A stretch of DNA of 64,000 nt. Source: Actibacterium lipolyticum. GTDB taxonomy: Bacteria > Pseudomonadota > Alphaproteobacteria > Rhodobacterales > Rhodobacteraceae. The notes under the pieces are model-generated. The model searched no databases. It was given only the letters and a program-made list of their open reading frames with translations, and had not been told where the DNA came from. Location: contig NZ_FXYE01000003.1 of assembly GCF_900184935.1 (NCBI RefSeq), positions 1 to 64,000 on the forward strand, written 5' to 3'. This document shows, piece by piece, positions 51,454 through 57,985 of the stretch (its first letter is position 1; every line of letters begins with the position of its first letter). Position numbers and translations under genes: made by a program.

Positions 51454-51873
51454 TCATGCGTCTGCGGATAGTGGGGGAAGGGCGATATCCGCCAGCGTCG
51501 AGCGATCCAGATCTGCGAGGAACGCCGTTTCGGCGGTGCGCAAACGGGCTTTGAGCCGACACCGCCCGTCAAGCGAGCATGTGTTTGTCTGGGTTTGGAA
51601 GCACTCCACCAATGGCTGATCTTCCTCGAGCAGGCGCACAACATCACCTAGCCGGATGTCATGCGGTGTTCGTGCCAGCACTGCGCCGCCACCGCCGCCT
51701 CTGCGCGTTTCGACAATCCCGCCCCGTGAGAGGCGCTGCATGATCTTGCTGAGATGGTTACGCGATAGTTCGAATTCCTCGGCAAGTTCGGCCGTCGAAA
51801 AGGCGCGGTCCTGGGAGCTGGCCATGCGCATCAGCATGCGTAGGCCGTAATCTGTGAATGAGGTGAGACGCAT
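51454..51873 (-). CDS. nsrR: NsrR-type Rrf2 regulator (NO sensor)
   Basis: The 139-residue Rrf2-family protein has an N-terminal winged helix (MRLTSFTDYGLRMLMRMASS, then FELSRNHLSKIMQRLSRGG) and the three cluster cysteines in ECFQTQTNTCSLDGRC (spacing Cx7Cx5C). NsrR binds an iron-sulfur cluster that is destroyed by nitric oxide, which releases repression. The start has GGAGAAG. It is divergent from a truncated haemoglobin and NO-repair genes, and an NsrR-like operator lies between them. Confidence 0.9.
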   Translation of the reverse strand: MRLTSFTDYGLRMLMRMASSQDRAFSTAELAEEFELSRNHLSKIMQRLSRGGIVETRRGGGGGAVLARTPHDIRLGDVVRLLEEDQPLVECFQTQTNTCSLDGRCRLKARLRTAETAFLADLDRSTLADIALPPLSADA

Positions 51874-51895
51874 GTGCTTCTCCAGCCAATCAATA

Positions 51896-51910
51896 GGTAT
51901 TTACAATACC
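51896..51910. promoter_or_regulatory. NsrR-like operator
   Basis: GGTATTTACAATACC (6-bp arms, 3-bp centre) lies between the divergent nsrR and haemoglobin genes, 50 bp before the haemoglobin start. It resembles the GTATTT/AAATAC halves of known NsrR sites, although one half here reads AATAC. Confidence 0.65.
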
Positions 51911-51959
51911 AATTAACAGGTCTATCGCTGTTTGCAAGCTCTAAGACCTGGAGGCCGCC

Positions 51960-52421
51960 ATGGCCGAACTCTCCGAAACGACCCCTCGCATTGCCTCGGC
52001 CCGTCCAGAGATGACCCGCGCGGTCATGGTTGAGACCGGCCTTGATGACGCAATGCTCACGGAGCTTGTCCACCGGTTTTACGGCAAAATCCGTGCAGAT
52101 GAGACGCTAGGCCCGATCTTTGCCGACCGCATCACCGACTGGACCCCACATCTGGCCCGCATGGTCGATTTCTGGTCCTCGGTTGCGCTGATGACCGGGC
52201 GCTATCATGGCGCGCCGGTGCCCGCCCATACCGGCCTGCCGGTAGCACGGGCGCATTTCGACCGGTGGCTGGCCCTGTTTCGCGAAACCGCACACGAAGT
52301 CTGCACTCATCAAGGGGCCGACCACGTCATTACCCGCGCCGAGCGGATCGCTCGGTCGCTCCACATGGCGGTGCAGGATGCGCAAGGCGTATGTCCCCAC
52401 GCCATTCCTTCCCTACGTTGA
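51960..52421 (+). CDS. Group III truncated haemoglobin
   Basis: The 153-residue protein has the group III pattern: ELVHRFYGKIRADETLGPIF near the N-terminus, FWSSVALMTGRYHG in the middle and VARAHFDRWLALFRETAHEV with the proximal histidine near 102. Group III globins bind NO and O2 and are often induced with NO stress genes. A strong GGAGG precedes the ATG. It is the first gene of the NO-response run and lies opposite nsrR. Confidence 0.88.
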   Translation: MAELSETTPRIASARPEMTRAVMVETGLDDAMLTELVHRFYGKIRADETLGPIFADRITDWTPHLARMVDFWSSVALMTGRYHGAPVPAHTGLPVARAHFDRWLALFRETAHEVCTHQGADHVITRAERIARSLHMAVQDAQGVCPHAIPSLR

Positions 52422-52436
52422 TGAAAGGACGCGACA

Positions 52437-52907
52437 ATGACCGACACGCCACCAAATGACGCCGCCGAGCTGACCCGCTACATCGAGACGCGCTATCATG
52501 CGCTGCACCGCGAGCATCTTCCCGTCCTCGCCCAGATGGCAGAGAAGATCGAGACCGTTCATTTCGGCGATGACAATGTGCCCGTCGGCCTTGCCGATGT
52601 GTTGGAGCGGATGATCGGCCACATGGAAGTGCACATGAAGAAGGAGGAGCTGATCCTCTTTCCTGCCATTCGCAAAGGCGGGGTGCCGGGCATCGAAAAT
52701 CCGATCGCCGTGATGCGCGCCGACCATGACGATCATGCCACCGAAGTTGCGGAAATCCGTCGTCTGACCAGCGATCTGACCTTGCCGGACGGGGCTTGTG
52801 GGACCTGGACGGCGCTTTACAACGGGCTGACGGAATTCCTGACCGATCTCGAAGAACATATGCGACTGGAGAACGACGTGCTCTTTCCGCAATTCGAGCC
52901 TAGTTGA
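52437..52907 (+). CDS. YtfE/ScdA-like haemerythrin-domain repair protein
   Basis: This 156-residue four-helix protein has the expected metal-binding histidines: H near 22 and 26 (YHALHREHL), HMEVHMKKEE, DHDDH and EEHMRLENDVLFP. It is the haemerythrin part of the RIC/YtfE proteins that repair iron-sulfur clusters or handle NO, without the usual N-terminal ScdA segment. It begins 15 bp after the haemoglobin gene, so the two share a transcript. Confidence 0.85.
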   Translation: MTDTPPNDAAELTRYIETRYHALHREHLPVLAQMAEKIETVHFGDDNVPVGLADVLERMIGHMEVHMKKEELILFPAIRKGGVPGIENPIAVMRADHDDHATEVAEIRRLTSDLTLPDGACGTWTALYNGLTEFLTDLEEHMRLENDVLFPQFEPS

Positions 52908-52916
52908 GGGAGGACG

Positions 52917-53612
52917 ATGTCAAACTTCGACGCATCAAGGCGCTATGCCTCGTCACCCTGCCTCGCGGGAGAGATCGCGCCAGGTTATTTCGATCCGCTG
53001 GCGGTGGACCCCGAACAGGAACGCGATGTGGCCCGTTGGCGAAATGCGGAACGCGCGCGCCTGCGAGCGGAACGTGCCGCGCTTAGTGTCGAGTGCCGCC
53101 AAGCAGTGGGCGCCTCGCTGGTCGGACACGTGCGTGACCTTTTGGCTGATCGGTTCGGCGGAGCGCGGGGCAGGGTATTCTCAGCCTATTGGCCGATCAA
53201 GGGCGAGCCTGACTTGCGCGAGTTGATGGCTGAATTGCACGCAGGTGGTGTCACGATTGCATTGCCATTGGTCGAACGAAAGGTAGCCCCTTTGGTCTTT
53301 CGCCGCTGGACGCCTGAGACAGTCATGGTACGTGGCGATTGGAATATTCCTGTTCCGCCACCTGGCGCAGAAATGCTCACACCTGACATTGCGCTGGCAC
53401 CACTGGTGGGTTGGGACGCTGAAAGCTACCGCCTCGGCTACGGCGGCGGCTATTTTGACCGGACGCTGGCGGCCCTTGCCCCGCGGCCTTTTACCATCGG
53501 GATCGGATTTCAATCCGCACGATTGTCCTCCATTTATCCGCAGCCGCACGATGTGCCGCTGGATGAGATCCTGACTGAGGCAGGCGTCCAGGCTGAAAGG
53601 CCGAGAACATGA
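52917..53612 (+). CDS. 5-formyltetrahydrofolate cyclo-ligase family protein
   Basis: The 231-residue protein carries the family motif RLGYGGGYFDRTLAAL near 180-195, with the ATP-binding region expected in SAYWPIKGEPDLREL, and ends with VPLDEILTEAGV. The family makes 5,10-methenyl-THF. An additional N-terminal extension of about 40 residues (SSPCLAGEIAPGYFD) is longer than in typical YgfA and is seen in proteobacterial copies located beside NO-response genes. The start has GGGAGGA, and the nnrS gene overlaps its stop by 4 bases. A role in NO metabolism is suggested only by context. Confidence 0.82.
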   Translation: MSNFDASRRYASSPCLAGEIAPGYFDPLAVDPEQERDVARWRNAERARLRAERAALSVECRQAVGASLVGHVRDLLADRFGGARGRVFSAYWPIKGEPDLRELMAELHAGGVTIALPLVERKVAPLVFRRWTPETVMVRGDWNIPVPPPGAEMLTPDIALAPLVGWDAESYRLGYGGGYFDRTLAALAPRPFTIGIGFQSARLSSIYPQPHDVPLDEILTEAGVQAERPRT

Positions 53613-54820
53613 GCAGTACGGCAGAACAGATGCGCGCGTGGCGCGGTCCGGCTATTCTGACGTTCGGGTTTCGTCCGTTTTTCTTCGGGGCGGCAGTCTG
53701 GGCAACGCTGGCTATGGCGCTTTGGATTCCGATGCTGTCGAGCGCTTTGGTGCTGCCAACTGACTTCGATCCCGTATCGTGGCATGCACATGAGTTCCTG
53801 TTTGGCTATCTTGCAGCCGTGATCGCTGGGTTCTTGTTGACGGCTGTGCCGAACTGGACGGGGCGGTTGCCGATTGTGGGCTGGCCACTGGGGGGGCTCT
53901 TTGCCCTCTGGATCGCAGGCCGTATCGTTGTGGGTGTCTCACAGGTTTTGCCACCGCTGTTCGTAGCGGCGGTGGACCTCGCGATGCCTGCCGCTTTGGG
54001 TGCCGTGATCGCGCGCGAGATCGTAGCGGGCAAGAATTGGCGCAATCTTATCGTCTTGAGCATGCTGGCGGTGTTCACGCTCGCCAATGGGCTGTTTCAT
54101 TGGGAGGCCGCACATGGCCTCTACGCTCCGCAGGGATACGGGCTGCGTCTGGGGCTCGGGGCGGGCATGATGATGATCGCGGTGATCGGGGGGCGTGTCG
54201 TGCCCTCCTTCACACGTAACTGGCTGGCCAAACGAGGAGGCGGGCGCTTGCCCACGCCTCCAATGCAGCGGTTGGACAAGGCGGCGCTTCTCGTCCTGCT
54301 AGCAGCACTCTTGATGTGGGTGATTTGGCCGCATTATCTACTGACGGGTATTGTTCTGTTGATGGCAGGTATCGCACAGGCTGTCCGCTTGGTGCGATGG
54401 GCCGGGTATCGGACGGGACCCGAGCCGTTGGTTGCAATTCTGCATGTATCCTATGCTTTTGTACCATTGGGCGCCCTTGCAATCGGTGCGGAGATTCTCT
54501 GGCCCGGCACATTTGGAACAGCAGCGGCACAACATCTTTGGATGGCAGGTGCTGTTGGGTTGATGACACTGGCCGTGATGACGCGCGCTACACTCGGGCA
54601 TACTGGCCAACCTTTGACGGCCGGTGTCGGGACGGTGGGCATCTATACCGCCGTATTGATCGCGGTGCTGGCGCGTGTGGGTGCAGGTTTCTGGCCCAAT
54701 GCGCAAGATTGGCTCAATGTGGTCGCGGGTCTTGGCTGGATAGCGGGCTTTGGCGGGTTCGCTACTGTCTATGGCCCGCTGCTGCTCCGTTTGCCGCCAG
54801 ACAAGAGGCCAGGAGGGTAG
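53609..54820 (+). CDS. nnrS: NnrS haem-copper membrane protein
   Basis: The 403-residue protein has about twelve membrane segments and the NnrS hallmarks, such as WHAHEFLFGYLAAVIAGFLLTAVPNWTG near 50-80 (given only as WHAHEF and AVPNWTG for recognition) and VVPSFTRNW. NnrS contributes to NO tolerance and denitrification. It overlaps the cyclo-ligase gene by 4 bases (ATGA) and is followed by nnrU 9 bp later. Confidence 0.93.
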   Translation: MSSTAEQMRAWRGPAILTFGFRPFFFGAAVWATLAMALWIPMLSSALVLPTDFDPVSWHAHEFLFGYLAAVIAGFLLTAVPNWTGRLPIVGWPLGGLFALWIAGRIVVGVSQVLPPLFVAAVDLAMPAALGAVIAREIVAGKNWRNLIVLSMLAVFTLANGLFHWEAAHGLYAPQGYGLRLGLGAGMMMIAVIGGRVVPSFTRNWLAKRGGGRLPTPPMQRLDKAALLVLLAALLMWVIWPHYLLTGIVLLMAGIAQAVRLVRWAGYRTGPEPLVAILHVSYAFVPLGALAIGAEILWPGTFGTAAAQHLWMAGAVGLMTLAVMTRATLGHTGQPLTAGVGTVGIYTAVLIAVLARVGAGFWPNAQDWLNVVAGLGWIAGFGGFATVYGPLLLRLPPDKRPGG

Positions 54821-54829
54821 GGGAGCGTG

Positions 54830-55498
54830 ATGGGCTGGTTGGAATTCGCCCTGACTTGGATCGCGTTCTTCGTGACCCATTCAATACCGCTGCGCCCTCC
54901 GGTGCGGCCGTGGTTTCAGGCGCGGCTCGGGCGGCGTGGGTTCAGCATTGCCTACTCTCTTCTATCGCTGGCCGCTTTGGCCTGGCTGATTGGTGCTGCA
55001 GGCCGCGCGCCCTTTGTGCCCTTGTGGGACTGGGCACCATGGCAGGGACATGTGACCTTGGTCATTATGCTGCTCGTCTGTTTGATTTTGACTTTGGCGA
55101 TCGGGCGGCCCAACCCTTTTTCGTTCGGTGGCGCGCGGAATGAGCGTTTTGATCCCCAGCGCCCCGGCATTATTCGGGTGATCCGACATCCGCTGCTCGT
55201 GGCGCTCGCGTTGTGGGCTGCGGCGCATGTCGTTCCCAATGGGGATCTGGCGCATGTACTTCTCTTCGGGGTCTTTGCGACGTTTGCAGCACTTGGCGGG
55301 CGTCTGGTGGACCAGCGACGGCAGCGCGAAATGGGGCCAGAATGGCAGTGCTTGCATGATGCTGTCACCGCCAGTTCCGGGAATGTCATACCTGCCTCTT
55401 GGACTGCGGCGTCGGTGCGCCTTGTTGCGGGTGTAGCACTCTTTGGCGGTTTGATCTGGGCGCACCCATGGCTGTTTGGGGTCAGTCCGCTGGGATGA
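54830..55498 (+). CDS. nnrU: NnrU family membrane protein
   Basis: The 222-residue protein has five or six membrane segments and NnrU family motifs, HSIPLRPPVRPWFQARLG near the start, then RPGIIRVIRHPLLVALALWAAAHV in the middle (recognised by RHPLLVALALW). NnrU is required for full nitrite and NO reductase activity in some alphaproteobacteria. I take ATG 54830, preceded by GGGGAG, rather than the GTG at 54827. It closes the globin-to-nnrU operon. Confidence 0.9.
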   Translation: MGWLEFALTWIAFFVTHSIPLRPPVRPWFQARLGRRGFSIAYSLLSLAALAWLIGAAGRAPFVPLWDWAPWQGHVTLVIMLLVCLILTLAIGRPNPFSFGGARNERFDPQRPGIIRVIRHPLLVALALWAAAHVVPNGDLAHVLLFGVFATFAALGGRLVDQRRQREMGPEWQCLHDAVTASSGNVIPASWTAASVRLVAGVALFGGLIWAHPWLFGVSPLG

Positions 55499-55513
55499 TG
55501 CTCAAAGCGAGGC

Positions 55514-55527
55514 TTGACGTCGATCAA
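55514..55527. promoter_or_regulatory. Fnr/Dnr-type box upstream of the CBS gene
   Basis: TTGACGTCGATCAA fits the TTGAN-N4-NTCAA consensus of Fnr, Anr and Dnr/NnrR sites. It is 61 bp before the CBS-protein start. Confidence 0.7.
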
Positions 55528-55587
55528 TGTGCATTTGCTTAAATCAACTATAAAACATTCCACAATTGCTTGACGGAATTGTTCTCC

Positions 55588-56016
55588 ATGAAAACACTTC
55601 GAAACATTCTGGATGAGAAAGGCGCAGAAGTTTTCAGTGTAGCGCCCAATGACACCGTCTTTGATGCAATCAAGGCGATGGCGGATCACGACATCGGAGC
55701 ACTTGTTGTTTTGGATCGCGAAATACTGGTCGGCATAGTCACCGAACGTCATTATGCGCGAAGAGTCTTCTTGAAGGGTAAATCTTCTCCGAAAACCCAA
55801 GTCAAAGACATCATGACGACGCCAGTTGTTTGCGCTGACCCCAGTCAATCAACAGATCAGGGTCTGGCATTGCTGACTGAAAAGAAGATCCGTCATTTGC
55901 CGGTTATCAGCGAGAACCAGGTCATAGGTATTGTGTCGATCGGCGACTTAGTGAAAAGCAAGATCAGCGACCAGAAATTTGTGATTGATCAACTGGAGCG
56001 ATACATATCGGGTTAA
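55588..56016 (+). CDS. Tandem CBS-domain protein
   Basis: Two CBS domains fill this 142-residue protein: about 8-65 (VFSVAPNDTVFDAIKAMADHDIGALVV) and about 78-135 (VKDIMTTPVVCADPSQSTD, KIRHLPVISENQVIGIVSIGDLVK). CBS pairs bind AMP, ATP or related nucleotides and regulate partner proteins. Given an Fnr-type box upstream and nitrate genes downstream, a link to anaerobic energy status is likely but unproven. ATG 55588 is preferred over the TTG at 55570. Confidence 0.85.
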   Translation: MKTLRNILDEKGAEVFSVAPNDTVFDAIKAMADHDIGALVVLDREILVGIVTERHYARRVFLKGKSSPKTQVKDIMTTPVVCADPSQSTDQGLALLTEKKIRHLPVISENQVIGIVSIGDLVKSKISDQKFVIDQLERYISG

Positions 56017-56074
56017 ACTCAGGTCCGCAGTGGTCACACGCCCAATGCCGTTGCGCCGCTCCATTTCAGAGAGT

Positions 56075-56088
56075 TTGTGCCAGATCAA
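56075..56088. promoter_or_regulatory. Imperfect Fnr/Dnr-type box before the DUF6455 genes
   Basis: TTGTGCCAGATCAA has the ATCAA half and a degenerate TTGTG half, 62 bp before the first DUF6455 gene. Confidence 0.45.
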
Positions 56089-56149
56089 GGAACTCTCCTG
56101 CTTTGTGTATAGAGTGATCTTGTGAAACTCACGGGAGGAGTGTCGTATC

Positions 56150-56443
56150 ATGACTTCAAGTTTGTTTGAGACAACGATAGGCGCCTTCGAAGAGCGAATG
56201 GCGCTCAGGCGCAAGATGTTCAACGTCACCGGCGTCAAACTGCCGAAGCGACGCTTAACGCAAGATGTGGAAGATAGAATCCGCGACAGCATCATCAACT
56301 GCTACGAATGCAAGAGTGGCGACACCTGCACAAGCTGGCTGGCAGAAGTGGCGGATGACGTGCCACCGCCCGAGTTTTGCCCCAACCGGGATACTATCCT
56401 GCGTCTGAAGGCTGACGGGTACTCTAAGGAATCGATCAAATGA
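56150..56443 (+). CDS. DUF6455 family protein, first of pair
   Basis: The 97-residue protein has the DUF6455 signature of four cysteines: NCYECKSGDTCTSWLAE, then PPPEFCPNRDT. The family is found in roseobacters near nitrate and NO genes. The spacing (CxxCx5C...C) could bind a metal or an iron-sulfur cluster. It has a perfect GGGAGGAG ribosome site and overlaps the next gene by 4 bases. Confidence 0.75.
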   Translation: MTSSLFETTIGAFEERMALRRKMFNVTGVKLPKRRLTQDVEDRIRDSIINCYECKSGDTCTSWLAEVADDVPPPEFCPNRDTILRLKADGYSKESIK

Positions 56444-56727
56444 GCATTCGAGCGGCGCTCGGCAGTTGTTTTGCTGTTCGCGATGCGCGACTTGGTCAGA
56501 TGGGGGACATGCTTCAGGTTACCGACGCATTAACAGCGTTTGAGCAAGACGCTTGCGGAGAAACAGAGCTTCAGTCAGCTGTATTGAGGTGTTTGGACTG
56601 TCTGAATGCCGATATCTGCAAAACCTGGCTTGCACGAGCCGAGCAAGGATCGGCCGCGCCTTCGTTCTGCGCAAATGCGGCACGATTCTACAGGCTTAGG
56701 CAACGTCAAGACATCATCACTTCTTAG
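56440..56727 (+). CDS. DUF6455 family protein, second of pair
   Basis: The 95-residue protein is a divergent paralogue of the preceding one, with RCLDCLNADICKTWLARAE and APSFCANAARFYRL keeping the same four-cysteine pattern. It starts in an ATGA overlap, and its end overlaps the convergent gene by 11 bases. Confidence 0.75.
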   Translation: MSIRAALGSCFAVRDARLGQMGDMLQVTDALTAFEQDACGETELQSAVLRCLDCLNADICKTWLARAEQGSAAPSFCANAARFYRLRQRQDIITS

Positions 56728-57031
56728 CAGTGTCCTCGATCCAGGTCTTGGCCGCAACCGCGCGGGGCAAGCCAAGCGGTCCGATGGCCAAGAGCGCTAC
56801 TTGTGCGAGAGCGCTGTCTTCGATGCCCTCAGAACGTGCACGACGGCTGTGTGAGTGCACTGCCCCTTCCGATGATGCGCCTATTGCAAGAGCCAGTTTC
56901 ACAAGGCGCCGTTCCCGATCGGTCAAAGGCCCTGCCTCGGCGCAGGCTTTGCCCAAGGCGGCATAGGCGTTCCAGATATCCGGCTGCTGTTCTGCAAGAT
57001 CGCCGGCGGCGCCGGGCATTGATTTTGTCAT
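56717..57031 (-). CDS. Carboxymuconolactone decarboxylase family protein
   Basis: The 104-residue protein has the family core LTDRERRLVKLALAIGASSEGAVHSHSRRA (recognised by ERRLVKLALAIG and VHSHSRRA). The AhpD-type CxxC is absent, with the cysteine position occupied by other residues, so a thiol peroxidase role is unlikely. Such proteins occur beside nar/Dnr genes in roseobacters. It lies 10 bp downstream of the Crp/Fnr gene in the same direction, so both are in one operon. Confidence 0.82.
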   Translation of the reverse strand: MTKSMPGAAGDLAEQQPDIWNAYAALGKACAEAGPLTDRERRLVKLALAIGASSEGAVHSHSRRARSEGIEDSALAQVALLAIGPLGLPRAVAAKTWIEDTAKK

Positions 57032-57041
57032 GGTTGCGTCC

Positions 57042-57737
57042 TTATGCTGAATAGTCGTCGATGAGTGGATTAGGTTTGGCGTAACGTGTCAGGTCTTCGA
57101 GGTCGGTGATCACAATATGGTTTTGTGCGACTTTGACACCGTACGGCTCCAAGCCCTTAAATGCTCGGCTGAGGTTCTCGGGTGTCATGCCCAAAAAGGA
57201 CGCCAAGCGCCTTTTCTCCATCGTCAGATCGAACTCGAGCGACCCAGTGCGGTCCTGTTGACGCAGCAAGTAGTTTGCGAGACGCTCAAGTGAGGTACGT
57301 AGCTTGAGATCCTTGGTGTTTTTCACGACTGCTCGATAGCACTGGGCAAGTTCTGCAACGATTGCCTGAGCAAAAGCACTATCCTCAGAAAATACGGCCC
57401 TAACATCCTGGGAGGGAATAAGGGCAATGCGGCTTTTCTCGAGTGTTCTGGCGGACATCAGATATGGCAAATTCCGAACACTGGCTGCAAGAATAAAGGT
57501 CGACACGGGTCTGACGGTCGCCATGCTTGTCTCTCGCCCATTCCACGCCGAGAACAGATCGACGGAACCCGACAGGACGACATGCAGGAAGTCCGGTGGC
57601 TCATTTTCATGAATTAGATCAATTCGGGGTGGAAAGTTCTGAACATAGGCGCCGCGCATGAGGGCACGGTAATTCGCCTCGTCCATGTTGGCGAACAATG
57701 TCAGGTCGCGAATCTCTTCCTTATACGACTCAGACAT
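57042..57737 (-). CDS. Crp/Fnr regulator, Dnr/NnrR type
   Basis: The 231-residue protein has a cyclic-nucleotide-type sensor domain (about 10-120, RIDLIHENEPPDFLHVVLSGSVDLF) and a C-terminal helix-turn-helix with MEKRRLASFLGMTPENLSRAF near 175-195. The N-terminal cysteines of oxygen-sensing Fnr are missing, which fits a Dnr/NnrR type that senses NO through haem. I chose ATG 57737; an in-frame TTG at 57755 is less likely. Its own promoter region carries a TTGAC-N4-ATCAA box, and narK lies divergent, so it probably controls both the nar and NO genes. Confidence 0.85.
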   Translation of the reverse strand: MSESYKEEIRDLTLFANMDEANYRALMRGAYVQNFPPRIDLIHENEPPDFLHVVLSGSVDLFSAWNGRETSMATVRPVSTFILAASVRNLPYLMSARTLEKSRIALIPSQDVRAVFSEDSAFAQAIVAELAQCYRAVVKNTKDLKLRTSLERLANYLLRQQDRTGSLEFDLTMEKRRLASFLGMTPENLSRAFKGLEPYGVKVAQNHIVITDLEDLTRYAKPNPLIDDYSA

Positions 57738-57787
57738 GTCCACTTTTGCCTCCAAATTTCTTAATTTACGATATTTTTTAGACCCAC

Positions 57788-57801
57788 TTGATAAATGTCA
57801 A
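57788..57801. promoter_or_regulatory. Fnr/Dnr-type box before the regulator gene
   Basis: TTGATAAATGTCAA (TTGACATTTATCAA on the minus strand) is a near-perfect Fnr/Dnr box inside a longer palindrome, CACTTGA...TCAAGTG. It is 51 bp upstream of the minus-strand Dnr-type gene, so autoregulation or control by Fnr is likely. Confidence 0.75.
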
Positions 57802-57900
57802 GTGATCGATTGATATGTACGGATCCTGACTTGATGAACCATCATATGAGAGTTGATGTATTTCGGTAAGTCATTTATTTCATTACACTTTTCCCGATTC

Positions 57901-57914
57901 TTGATGTAGATCAA
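57901..57914. promoter_or_regulatory. Perfect Fnr box before narK
   Basis: TTGATGTAGATCAA matches TTGAT-N4-ATCAA exactly, 72 bp before the narK start codon. This fits an Fnr-family activator site at about -41.5. Confidence 0.85.
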
Positions 57915-57985
57915 CCTTTCGCGTCTCGAAATCCTCCAACCCTGTACACAAGCCCGAATTGGGCATGTTGCTAGGAGGACCTACC

